This document shows positions 27,077 to 34,792 of a stretch of DNA of 64,000 bases, piece by piece. This stretch comes from Calothrix anomala FACHB-343 (GTDB lineage: Bacteria; Cyanobacteriota; Cyanobacteriia; Cyanobacteriales; Nostocaceae), in the NCBI RefSeq assembly GCF_014696435.1, contig NZ_JACJQG010000010.1, positions 62,001-126,000 on the forward strand, written 5' to 3'. A model generated the notes under the pieces. The model did no database searches, was not told where the DNA came from, and saw only the letters and a list, made by a program, of their open reading frames with translations. Within the stretch, counting starts at the first letter, position 1; each line of letters opens with the position of its first letter. The position numbers and the translations under genes are program-made.

Positions 27077-27934
27077 CTATTTGTGGTAATTTGTTTGCGG
27101 AATATAGTATTTTTTAAGTTGGTCGATGCTTGTATATAAACTTCGGGTTGACATTGCTTTGAGGTCAAAATAACTGGCGAACTTTTTCAACCCCCCAGTG
27201 AGGGTTAATTCAAGTAAATACTGGGCTGCGATCGCACTCGTCATTTTATTGACGAATAGTGATTGATAATTCCGTGCTTGAATTTCTGCACATGAAAGGT
27301 TATTGTCGCTAAGTTCTTCTGGCTGAGGAACTAGCAGTTCTGGGTGAACCAGCACCGGGGAGGGAAGATGCAACCAGAATTGAGGTTTGTCTGGGTTATT
27401 GGAAGCTTGGACTATATCAAAATTAGAGTGCGTTCCAATTACTACTTGTCCAGAGTAGTTGCTGTTTCCACAATCCAGCCAAAATAGCGATGCGGGTTCA
27501 TTTGCACTGTTTATTTTGAGAACAGAGTGAATTTTGCTCCTGGCGGCGCTGTTATCTACACAGCCAATAATTACCGTTAGAGTGTTCCACCAACTGGCCG
27601 TGCGAATCATGTCTTCTTCAAACCAGTCGCAAACAGCTGTAATCTCTATTCCATACTTGGCACTGCATCTTGCAGCCAGTGTTTCTGCCTTTGGTAGCCC
27701 AATTTCAGCCTGTTGATAATTTTGGCGGCTGATATTCTTGAGTTCGACAGTATCGCCATCAACGATCGCAAAGTTAATTTCTTTCCTAGTGCGCTGGAGT
27801 TGCAGAATAATTCGACATAAATCTTCTGCAAGAAACCCGCCTGTTCCTCCTACTCCTACTAAGACGAAGTTGATACGAGTATGATTGCGAGGTAAGACGG
27901 GTAAAGCTTGTTGGTAAGTAGTTAATTCAAGCAT
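27077..27934 (-). CDS. PRTRC system ThiF-family (E1-like) protein
   Basis: A 285-residue E1-like adenylyltransferase. Rossmann loop GVGGTGGF (residues 27-34), IVDGDTVELKNISRQNY (acidic strand plus N and R that bind ATP), IGLPKAETLAARC, and IGCVDNSAARSKI are all in place. NLSCAEIQ (Cys215) matches the cysteine-containing segment of PRTRC ThiF proteins and is the candidate thioester site. It overlaps the JAB-like gene by 13 nt, making a coupled E1/JAB pair. It would activate a ubiquitin-like tail; the candidate is the PRTRC protein C at 30012-30434. Confidence 0.86.
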   Translation of the reverse strand: MLELTTYQQALPVLPRNHTRINFVLVGVGGTGGFLAEDLCRIILQLQRTRKEINFAIVDGDTVELKNISRQNYQQAEIGLPKAETLAARCSAKYGIEITAVCDWFEEDMIRTASWWNTLTVIIGCVDNSAARSKIHSVLKINSANEPASLFWLDCGNSNYSGQVVIGTHSNFDIVQASNNPDKPQFWLHLPSPVLVHPELLVPQPEELSDNNLSCAEIQARNYQSLFVNKMTSAIAAQYLLELTLTGGLKKFASYFDLKAMSTRSLYTSIDQLKKYYIPQTNYHK

Positions 27935-28518
27935 TTTACCTGTGGCGGCAGTTCAAATATTTGATTGGGGTTGATGTCGAAAAAGTGATTGTATATCCCG
28001 ATGCGGGTATAAATTGTGGCAATGGTATTCAGTGTGCCAACGATTGCGAACACTCGAAATTTGCCTTTTTCTTCCTGATTGTCTGCACTTGAAGGATAAG
28101 CAGCTAGAGTTCCATGACTGTGCATTTCCACTAAGCCATCTGTATAGTTTTTATTGAGTGCGCTTTCTAAAGATAAGACATGAGTAGAGGACGAGGTTTG
28201 CAGTGGTGTGTGACACCACCATTGGTTGTTTGTCACTCCCAAGTAGAATAAGATTTCCTGTTGGGGGTTGATACTAGCAGCATTGATAATCTCCGCGATC
28301 GCTTGGCAAGGAACTTTTGGGACTTTCAGACGAAAGTAGGGTTCAAGGGGTTGGAGTCCAGCGACTTGAGTTTGAGTTAGTTGCAAGCAAACCTCTAACT
28401 CGCGGCGGTGCGATCGCAAGAAAAGCCCATTTGCAGCCAGCCAGTATTCCTGGAGTTTTTGGCTGTAAGGAGGAAAGTTATTACTTGTAGCGAGGTGATA
28501 ACCGATAAAAGGATTCAT
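27922..28518 (-). CDS. PRTRC system protein A, JAB/MPN-type metallopeptidase
   Basis: 198 residues with an intact JAMM motif near residue 132: HSHGTLAAYPSSAD is exactly HxH-x7-SxxD, and an upstream Glu is available. Such JAB proteins remove or process ubiquitin-like modifiers. The N-terminal half follows the PRTRC-A arrangement. It overlaps ThiF by 13 nt and starts 3 nt after the stop of the protein B gene. Confidence 0.82.
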   Translation of the reverse strand: MNPFIGYHLATSNNFPPYSQKLQEYWLAANGLFLRSHRRELEVCLQLTQTQVAGLQPLEPYFRLKVPKVPCQAIAEIINAASINPQQEILFYLGVTNNQWWCHTPLQTSSSTHVLSLESALNKNYTDGLVEMHSHGTLAAYPSSADNQEEKGKFRVFAIVGTLNTIATIYTRIGIYNHFFDINPNQIFELPPQVKCLN

Positions 28519-28520
28519 GG

Positions 28521-29243
28521 TTAACTGAACAAATGATTGATAATGTCTTCTGGGGTTGTGACTTTCCAGCTATGAACGGGAACAAGGTCACTTGAAGGGT
28601 AGGATTTAGCTTTAGATTCGTGTAATTTGATTAGCTGATTGCAGATATTATCGGGATGAGTTTTTGACTTGCCTTGAGACAAATCCTTGTTAAAAGGTGA
28701 TTTCCAGAACAGATCCCAAACTTGGCTTATGGTTGCAGCACTGCACATACTGAGAGAATTTCCCCCAAAGCAAATGCTAGAATCTTCCCAAACGTTAGCT
28801 AGAGGCGGCTTGTACAGTTGTGCGTCTGGTTTAAATACCCTCCCTTTAACTGCCCACAGGTAATATCTACTACCGCATCCAGCAAATAAGAATGCAGGCA
28901 TAGGGACAGTCATTACTTCAGTTTCCTGTCCCATAATTTGAATTTGATATTTTTGGGGAGAGTAAAACTGAATAATGGCTTCTCCCTCTGGATTTTTACC
29001 CCACCAAATCGTGTTGCTAGAAAGCCATCCAGATGCGGCAGTTTTACTTGTAAAGGCTTTCTCTACTGCTTCAGGAGACAAGAATTTATATTTAGACTCT
29101 TTGCCTTCGCGTTCGACTAAAATAAACTGTCCTTTGAGGATAATTAACTGCCCTAGTAAATCATCTTGGGGAATATTGGCTAGCAGAATTTGGGAGATAT
29201 TTTCTAAGTTAATTATCGGTAAGATATTTGTGTCTACATTCAT
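28521..29243 (-). CDS. PRTRC system protein B (E2-like)
   Basis: About 240 residues. AFLFAGCGSRYYLWAVK, then QLYKPPLANVWEDSSICFGGN is the PRTRC-B core and resembles the E2 active-site region (PNV...G.ICLG), with the Cys in ICFGG (about residue 158) as candidate catalytic cysteine. ATG 29243 overlaps the TGA of the preceding gene (ATGA); the frame is open to 29264. It sits immediately before JAB and ThiF, consistent with an E1-E2-JAB conjugation module. Confidence 0.8.
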   Translation of the reverse strand: MNVDTNILPIINLENISQILLANIPQDDLLGQLIILKGQFILVEREGKESKYKFLSPEAVEKAFTSKTAASGWLSSNTIWWGKNPEGEAIIQFYSPQKYQIQIMGQETEVMTVPMPAFLFAGCGSRYYLWAVKGRVFKPDAQLYKPPLANVWEDSSICFGGNSLSMCSAATISQVWDLFWKSPFNKDLSQGKSKTHPDNICNQLIKLHESKAKSYPSSDLVPVHSWKVTTPEDIINHLFS

Positions 29244-29968
29244 GCTTTTGATGCTTGATTCCAAATTTTCACTGCTGCTTTTCGAGCAGAAAGAGATGTT
29301 TCTAACAAATGGCTAACCTCATTTGATTTCTCTATCATCGAGACGGCTTCTTGCCACTTTTGAGCGAGAAATATGATATTCTCATAAGTCCATTCCAGCC
29401 AATCGCTTGTTTCACACGTAATATCTAGCCAAATATTTTCAGTCGAGTAATCTATAATTCGTATGGCTATATCTAAATATTGCAGGGGACTTTTGTAACG
29501 ACGACACAGCTTTACAAATTTCTCGAAGTAAATTTCTTCTGTTGGAGCAATGTAGTCAGGAGTAAAACCAAAATTTAGTTTCCATTGGCTGATATTGTAC
29601 CCTTGCCCCATTAATGAAAGTAGGAACTTCTCCGAGTATACCAGTTCCTCAAAATCTTCATTCCACCACTCAAGTCTTTGTGGTGAAACTAGAATACTAT
29701 CACGTTCGGGATTAAACTCGATTTCATCGATATATTCTACTGGAAATAGATTTTCGTTCACTAGATTAATAAATTCAATTTCTCTATCTAGGTAAGCACT
29801 AGTTGGATGTGATTGTTTATTAATAGGTATGGTTGATTCTAACCATTTTTCTGGAAATAATCTTTGATACAGACTTAAAATATTCACTCGTTCGGAAAGA
29901 TTTTCTAGGTAATTAATTGCTGTTAGAGAAGTAATAGGTATTTTGAATGAGTGGATGTTGCCAAGCAT
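29240..29968 (-). CDS. PRTRC-associated protein (position of protein F)
   Basis: A 242-residue protein without recognised motifs, tryptophan- and acid-rich (LEWWNEDFEELVY, WLDITCETSDWLEWTYENI). It occupies the place of PRTRC protein F between proteins C and B; identity as F is inferred from position only. The last codons overlap the next start. A hairpin (29977-29999) precedes its ATG by 8 nt. Confidence 0.6.
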   Translation of the reverse strand: MLGNIHSFKIPITSLTAINYLENLSERVNILSLYQRLFPEKWLESTIPINKQSHPTSAYLDREIEFINLVNENLFPVEYIDEIEFNPERDSILVSPQRLEWWNEDFEELVYSEKFLLSLMGQGYNISQWKLNFGFTPDYIAPTEEIYFEKFVKLCRRYKSPLQYLDIAIRIIDYSTENIWLDITCETSDWLEWTYENIIFLAQKWQEAVSMIEKSNEVSHLLETSLSARKAAVKIWNQASKA

Positions 29969-29976
29969 AATGAATC

Positions 29977-29999
29977 AGCCGCTACGAGTTATAGCGGCT
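29977..29999 (-). terminator. Stem-loop upstream of the PRTRC F-position gene
   Basis: AGCCGCTA and TAGCGGCT, 8-bp perfect stem, 8 nt before the start codon at 29968. No U-run before the ATG; possible processing or attenuation element. Confidence 0.5.
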
Positions 30000-30011
30000 A
30001 TAAATTTGTGA

Positions 30012-30434
30012 TTACAGTACAGGATATTTACTCGTAATAGCAGGTTGCTGTTTAAGGCTTTGAGCAACTTTTTCGCTGTACGTTTCCCAAGATTGACCGA
30101 GCTTGATAGCTTTATCTATCTCAGGTTGTAAGGTAATTAAATTTTCGAGGCTAATTTGACTGTTTATCTCTAGAAGCTTTATCTGCCATCCTAACTTTAG
30201 TGCAGGATTTATTTCTTCAAAACTGTTTTTCAATTCTCTAAATTGACTTCCTTTAGTACCTGCTTTTTTTACTAAACGAATTGAAATTGTATCATCAGTT
30301 GTTTGTCGTTCAATTTCGGCATTAGCATACTCTGGAAAGTAGACGCTAATGGCTGTTTTGAGAGTATTGTCATCCTGGGCGATCGCCTCATCAAGAGGAA
30401 TTTCTTGTCCTTCAATAATAGCAATGTACTTCAT
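30012..30434 (-). CDS. PRTRC system protein C (ubiquitin-like), with C-terminal extension
   Basis: 140 residues. The first ~62 match the PRTRC-C pattern: a strand-rich start, an acidic helix, YFPEYANAEIE, then SIRLVKKAGTKG. In typical PRTRC-C proteins, as I recall them, the chain ends at or just after GTKG; here GTKG is at residues 59-62 and about 78 more residues follow. GTKG may therefore be an internal processing site, or this may be a fusion. The gene lies 4 nt downstream of the protein E gene. Confidence 0.72.
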   Translation of the reverse strand: MKYIAIIEGQEIPLDEAIAQDDNTLKTAISVYFPEYANAEIERQTTDDTISIRLVKKAGTKGSQFRELKNSFEEINPALKLGWQIKLLEINSQISLENLITLQPEIDKAIKLGQSWETYSEKVAQSLKQQPAITSKYPVL

Positions 30435-30438
30435 GGTA

Positions 30439-30921
30439 TTAAAATAGTGACAGTTGGTTGTTAGGTGCAGGATTTTTATCTTTATCTTCAGGTAGGTTAC
30501 GCTTTTGTACTTGTCTGGATTGCTCCTGTCGATTCTGCTCTGTAGTCTGCTTTTCCATCCTTTGTTTGCAGATATTTAACATTCCTGGGAGAGATGTTTC
30601 TAAATCCTGTAGCCAGTTATTTATGATAGGCTGAGATTTAATCTCAGCTAGAGGAATTATCTTAATAATCGGAGGTGCATCTTGAATTCCAATTGTTACA
30701 ATTGCTTTCTCAGAATTTGGTGTTAACTGAATTGTTATTATGGCGGTTTTCGTAAAAACTATCCCGCTAGATGAATCTTGACTTATAACTTCAGTATTTA
30801 CTGATTCATCTAATGTTTCTTCTAAATTTAGACTGTCCTGAATATCAAGATTAAAATCTTTACTGCTATAGCTATCTTCAAAGCCAGTTGCATTATCGTC
30901 AGGTGATGTTTGATTACTCAT
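30439..30921 (-). CDS. PRTRC system protein E-like, with C-terminal clamp-binding motif
   Basis: 160 residues: an acidic, disordered N-terminus (about 50 residues), a small strand-rich core (TAIITIQLTPNSEKAIVTIGIQ...IIPLAEIKSQP) and a Q/R/K-rich tail ending NNQLSLF, an ideal beta-clamp peptide. Core and position fit PRTRC protein E; similarity is weak. The clamp peptide links the PRTRC module physically to the plasmid clamp. It is 2 nt from the primase stop and 4 nt from protein C. Confidence 0.65.
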   Translation of the reverse strand: MSNQTSPDDNATGFEDSYSSKDFNLDIQDSLNLEETLDESVNTEVISQDSSSGIVFTKTAIITIQLTPNSEKAIVTIGIQDAPPIIKIIPLAEIKSQPIINNWLQDLETSLPGMLNICKQRMEKQTTEQNRQEQSRQVQKRNLPEDKDKNPAPNNQLSLF

Positions 30922-30923
30922 GA

Positions 30924-31952
30924 TTAAGAGAGATTAGCTAATCTAAATAAGGTGCGGATAGTGATACCTGTCTTGTTAAAAGACTGCCATTTGTAGGCGC
31001 ATTCGCCTGGTTTGTACTTAGGAGAAAGTTGGCTCCAGGTGTCCCATGCCTTAAATAAAATGGGACTAACACTATGAAGTGCCATCCCGACTTGAATCCA
31101 CGAATGGTAATCATCTGCAAATCGAGGGTGGATGACTTCGAGTAGCACAAGTGCGGTTTGAATATTGGTTTCTATTGACGGAATTAAATGAGCGTACCTG
31201 TCTACCCCATATCTGCGGTTATATTTTTCTTTGGGTAGGTTAAACTTTCTTGTTTTCTCCTGTTTGGCAAGCATTTGGGCAATTACCCAATCGGGAGCTA
31301 TTTCTATTTGGCGTTCAGATGGACTACAGCCGGGAAGCCATTTGTAATTTCTACCTTCTGGGTGAAAGGACGGGGGGAGGATTGAAGCTAGGTTTTTGCC
31401 TCGAAATTCCAGGTGTTCGTCCTTCCCAGTTTTGATTTTGCGAGATTTGACATCGCAAGCTTTTGAATTTGGGATGAGGTATAAGCGTTGGCTGCGATAT
31501 TTCCTCCCAGAGGTAAATGCAATTGTGGGAGGGAGATATTGTTGAGCGCGATCGTGTAACGATTCCGTAGGAGTTTCGCTGATGGGTGTTAGCTGGTTAA
31601 GTTCTTTTGGTTCTAAGTGTTCGTTAATTTGGATGATTTGTCGCCAGGATGTTTCCCCATCGCAGTCAATAGCTACTAAGTACCCTTGGGGATGATTGAA
31701 ACCGCAAACCAAGGCTACACCAGTGGGTGTGATAAATCTGTTATTTGTCCAAACTTTTAGCCGACGGCGGATGAGTTCAGTTTGTAGTTCTTTGGGAGAG
31801 TAAGTGTTTTTTTCCCATTCTTTCCCTAGAGGACGTTTACCAAAGGTAGGGACGATTCGCCATTCTTCGGGTAAGTTGTCAAGTGAAGATACCAAATGAC
31901 GGATTTGGGCGTGCATGAGTTCATAAAACTTTTTATTAAATGACTCCTGCAC
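30924..31952 (-). CDS. AEP-type primase (Prim-Pol plus PriCT-like C-terminus)
   Basis: Up to 342 residues. The N-terminal bifunctional primase/polymerase domain shows TGVALVCGFNHPQGYLVAIDCDG (metal-binding DxD near residue 94), IAFTSGRKYRSQRLYLI and HLEFRGKNLASILPPSFHP. The C-terminal part DDYHSWIQVGMALHSVS...LFKAWDTWSQLSPKY...YKWQSF is a PriCT-type module. There is no helicase domain. The longest frame starts at GTG 31952; ATG 31916 is likelier because the leader motif (31960-31967) then lies 43 nt upstream as in other genes. First gene of the primase-PRTRC run. Confidence 0.84.
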   Translation of the reverse strand: MQESFNKKFYELMHAQIRHLVSSLDNLPEEWRIVPTFGKRPLGKEWEKNTYSPKELQTELIRRRLKVWTNNRFITPTGVALVCGFNHPQGYLVAIDCDGETSWRQIIQINEHLEPKELNQLTPISETPTESLHDRAQQYLPPTIAFTSGRKYRSQRLYLIPNSKACDVKSRKIKTGKDEHLEFRGKNLASILPPSFHPEGRNYKWLPGCSPSERQIEIAPDWVIAQMLAKQEKTRKFNLPKEKYNRRYGVDRYAHLIPSIETNIQTALVLLEVIHPRFADDYHSWIQVGMALHSVSPILFKAWDTWSQLSPKYKPGECAYKWQSFNKTGITIRTLFRLANLS

Positions 31953-32326
31953 GCTTATTGCGTTAGTTTATGTAGTGGTTTTCATTTCTGTTGGCTCTGG
32001 TTCTACTTGAATGATGCGAACTCTACCCATCATTTGTTTTATATTTCTCTTGACGTAGAAATTACCCCCAATTGCCAGTCCTTAATGGCACATATAGCAA
32101 ATTTCTTTGACAATTTTATGTTGAGCATATCTCTTGCCGATGATGCTCCCAGCACCATCCCAACAACCAGTCGTTTTTGTTGCTGAATATGTAGTATCCC
32201 TGCCTTGTTTAGTCTATTTAACTACGGAGCTATACTTAGTCGTGCTTCTTCAACTGCTGTAATATTTTGCTATCTTCATTTGTTTTTTACGTGTTTACCT
32301 GACTAGGTGCAATATCTGAGTTTAAC
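31953..32326. other. Divergent intergenic region without a gene
   Basis: Holds the long-form leader motif (31960-31980, serving the primase gene) and otherwise AT-rich sequence. I see no supported gene, RNA or repeat before the inverted repeat at 32327. Confidence 0.45.
31960..31980 (-). promoter_or_regulatory. Recurring leader motif, long form, upstream of primase
   Basis: Minus strand AACCACT, 6 nt, ACTAACGC. Same arrangement as upstream of holA and of the helicase. Confidence 0.5.
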
Positions 32327-32382
32327 CTTCTTTTTTGTACTCATTTTGAGTATAATAGTTCAAAATGAGTACAAAAAAGAAG
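32327..32382 (+). promoter_or_regulatory. Promoter inside a perfect 23-bp inverted repeat
   Basis: The left arm 32327-32349 (CTTCTTTTTTG plus TACTCATTTTGA) is the exact reverse complement of the right arm 32360-32382. The 10-nt loop GTATAATAGT holds a perfect -10 box, TATAAT (32351-32356). Transcription would start within the right arm, a few bases before ATG 32388. A dimeric repressor bound here would block the promoter; alternatively the arms form a 5' hairpin in the mRNA. Confidence 0.7.
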
Positions 32383-32387
32383 TTGTT

Positions 32388-33578
32388 ATGATGGCACTTT
32401 CACGCCCTCGCTTACAGGTTGTCCAGAATGACGAGATTGCCAAGGCAATTGAGACAATTCGCAAACACCGTCCCGGACTCATCAATGATTCGATGGTAGT
32501 TACATCAGCCTTGGTGGAATATGCGCTGGCTTTAGAGTCAGACAAGCCCCGACAAGCCAACTATCAAACCCCCTACGGCATGACGATCGTGAAAACAGGT
32601 AGTGTAACCTGTGAAACCGGAATCTTCCGGTTTCTAATTCGGAACTTCAACCGCATCGCCGCCATTTTCGCGCATATTGAGAATGAAGATGATACGTTCA
32701 TGGATTACATTTCACGGGGAGATAAGCCTGTCTATACCTTTGTTTTCAAGGGAAAAGGATTTACTGATTTTGAGTTTATCCATATCGCAACTGATGGCTC
32801 GTCGCTGTTTGAGGAGTGCCTGACGCTGCTTGTATTAGATTTCAAACATCATCGCGATGATATTCGCTTTAATGTTATTTACGCTAACCAGTTTGAGGAG
32901 AGATGGGGGCATAAATCTGTTAGTGATTATGTTCCATCCCTTGATGAAATGGCTAGAGCGTTTTTTCAAGATGAGAACTACTTGTTTGGCGGTGGGGGTG
33001 GGAAAACTTCATGTACCTGGGATTTAGACTGGGAAGCTAATACCACCCCATATAAGGGGTTTGAGGTGAAAGATACACGGTATATTGACTATTCTTATGC
33101 ACTCGTAGGGTTGAAACCGTCTTCCCTTGCAACAAAAAAATATGGTGTAGAAGTCTTAGTCCGTTCTGGTGTGCTAGCTGTCGAGCGAGATTTGCTACAT
33201 CATCGGTATCGATGTATGTGTGATGGGTGGACAGAGGAACGACAGGATCTAGATTTTTACGAACTGGGGTGCATCTTTGGTCAACACTTTGGATATAAAG
33301 CTATTTTTTCACCTGCAAGATTTCTTAGCGAGATCGCTAGCAGCATTATCAAAACTACACCTAACGCAACTGTGTATGTTGAGAAGGGTAAGCGGATCGA
33401 AATATTGCCCATGAAGTGGGAAGATTCATGGTTTACCTGCACTGTTGACGGAAAAGCTAGCAATCAGGGATGGAGTCTCTTACATGATGACCCTAACCCT
33501 TTTAGACTCTACGATATGAATGATTTTTTCCCTGACCATTTAGAGCGGTACAAGCAAAAGAAAAAGAACCCCAAATAA
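32388..33578 (+). CDS. Hypothetical protein with possible N-terminal RHH segment
   Basis: About 396 residues, unknown. The first 55 (LSRPRLQVVQNDEIAKAIETIRKHRP..., then SMVVTSALVEYALAL) have a strand-helix-helix rhythm compatible with a ribbon-helix-helix DNA-binding domain, which fits the palindromic operator at its promoter (possible autoregulation). The remainder (FRFLIRNFNRIAAIFAHIE, YTFVFKGKGFTDFEFIHIATDG, glycine run FGGGGGKTS) matches nothing I know. ATG 32388 or 32391 is the start; upstream codons to 32307 lie within the operator and are not used. Plus strand, isolated. A bidirectional terminator follows at 33876. Confidence 0.65.
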   Translation: MMALSRPRLQVVQNDEIAKAIETIRKHRPGLINDSMVVTSALVEYALALESDKPRQANYQTPYGMTIVKTGSVTCETGIFRFLIRNFNRIAAIFAHIENEDDTFMDYISRGDKPVYTFVFKGKGFTDFEFIHIATDGSSLFEECLTLLVLDFKHHRDDIRFNVIYANQFEERWGHKSVSDYVPSLDEMARAFFQDENYLFGGGGGKTSCTWDLDWEANTTPYKGFEVKDTRYIDYSYALVGLKPSSLATKKYGVEVLVRSGVLAVERDLLHHRYRCMCDGWTEERQDLDFYELGCIFGQHFGYKAIFSPARFLSEIASSIIKTTPNATVYVEKGKRIEILPMKWEDSWFTCTVDGKASNQGWSLLHDDPNPFRLYDMNDFFPDHLERYKQKKKNPK

Positions 33579-33595
33579 TTATCGGCGGGACGCTT

Positions 33596-33773
33596 AGCTC
33601 GACTTTATCCAAATGCTAGAACCTTTACATAACAATGGCTCTGGCTTACCAGATTTTTTCTATAATTTTCTGGATGGCGGTATAACATCATATGTGTGAA
33701 AAAGTTTAGCTCCTTGGCTGCAATCCAAACACCGTTGAGAATGGCTCCAACTTCAAATGGATAAAGTCGAGCT
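33596..33773. repeat. MITE-like element or inverted-repeat remnant
   Basis: AGCTCGACTTTATCCA (33596-33611) recurs inverted as TGGATAAAGTCGAGCT (33758-33773), bounding 178 bp with no open frame of note. No convincing target-site duplication is seen. It could be a small non-autonomous transposable element or two ends of a decayed insertion sequence. Confidence 0.5.
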
Positions 33774-33875
33774 TGGGTTGTGTTGACAAATCCAACATTT
33801 GCGATAGCCGAAGGCTTAAGCTTCGCTTATCGCACTCTCAGATGATACACAAAGCGTCATCTGAACATCTTTTTT

Positions 33876-33917
33876 ATTACTACCAGTAATTTACTGGTAG
33901 TAATTGATTTTTTCTAA
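33876..33917. terminator. Perfect 14-bp stem, bidirectional terminator
   Basis: ATTACTACCAGTAA, one base, then TTACTGGTAGTAAT, followed on the plus strand by TGATTTTTTC. Sits between convergent genes; two further hairpins precede it (GCGATA...TATCGC about 33797-33832 and CAGATGA...TCATCTG 33839-33863). Confidence 0.7.
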
Positions 33918-33945
33918 TATAAATATTTCAGATGGCGATTATGTT

Positions 33946-34692
33946 TTAAGCTAACCTTTTGTTAAGTGCATTTTCGACTTGATAAGTCCCAAGAGTACAG
34001 TTTGCATTGCAAGGAAATGTGGGAAATTCAAGATAGTTATTCATGGTTTTTGTTACTTTGCACAGTACCATTATTCCCTCCCTACCCTTATTTTTTTGAT
34101 TGTGATAGTAGCTGATAACCTCAAATTCATTATTGCCAGCCTCAAATCTACTTCCTCTATATTGAGAGATAGCCTTGTTCCAATCTGGTTGCCAGAGCAT
34201 GAGTGTATCTATTGCCATTGCTCTCACAGTTGGGTTATCTAATTTCATTAGTATATCTGGTAAGTAATGACATTGTTTGGCAATTACTTCTCGTGCGTAA
34301 TTTATCAGCCAATACTCTGCTTCTCTTAAAAGAGCTTTTGATTCAAGATTTTGGCACACTTCATCGTAAACCTTGGACATTAAATATGCCCTTTGTTCAA
34401 AAACCATCCCATTAGTTCGCAGTTTTAAGTCTGATGGATAATTAATTATTAAATCGGCTAGTTCATCACTAATTTCGGGAAGAGGATATTTATTATATTG
34501 TTGGGTTTCCGGATGGGATATTTTCACCTGATACCCTAGATTTACAGCATGATTGATAATAAAATCAATATTCTTCGACTCGACAAAATCTCCTATTTGG
34601 AAATTTGTTTCTGTAAGTAAATATGATGGTGCGTGAATAATTTTAAATCTTGTAGGGTTTAGATGTGAATCAGCTAATAGTTCGACGTACAT
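33946..34692 (-). CDS. Hypothetical protein
   Basis: 248 residues with no recognised domain. Strand-rich N-terminus (MYVELLADSHLNPTRFKIIHAPSY), helical middle (YLMSKVYDEVCQNLESKALLREAEYWLINYAREVI), and a cysteine pair near the C-terminus (FPCNANCTLG). The leader motif variant (GCTTACGC, 34724-34731) is 31 nt upstream, and its TCGCTTA also pairs with TAAGCGA next to the ATG. Follows the helicase gene after a strong terminator. Confidence 0.58.
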   Translation of the reverse strand: MYVELLADSHLNPTRFKIIHAPSYLLTETNFQIGDFVESKNIDFIINHAVNLGYQVKISHPETQQYNKYPLPEISDELADLIINYPSDLKLRTNGMVFEQRAYLMSKVYDEVCQNLESKALLREAEYWLINYAREVIAKQCHYLPDILMKLDNPTVRAMAIDTLMLWQPDWNKAISQYRGSRFEAGNNEFEVISYYHNQKNKGREGIMVLCKVTKTMNNYLEFPTFPCNANCTLGTYQVENALNKRLA

Positions 34693-34753
34693 CGCTTATT
34701 CTCAAAACTTTCATCAATCTTGTGCGTAAGCGATGTATGTGGTTGAATTACTA

Positions 34754-34785
34754 AAAAAATAATCCTACCCAAGCTGGATAGGATT
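34754..34785 (-). terminator. Intrinsic terminator after helicase gene
   Basis: Minus strand AATCCTA and TAGGATT stem followed by ATTTTTTTAG. Confidence 0.8.
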
Positions 34786-34792
34786 ATCTTAA

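Noticed and set aside
32100-32326. Small RNA or hidden gene in the primase intergenic region
   Set aside because: No ribosome binding site with an open frame and no strong stem beyond the operator repeat; unsupported.
33596-33773. Complete insertion sequence
   Set aside because: No transposase reading frame lies between the inverted repeats and no target-site duplication is evident.
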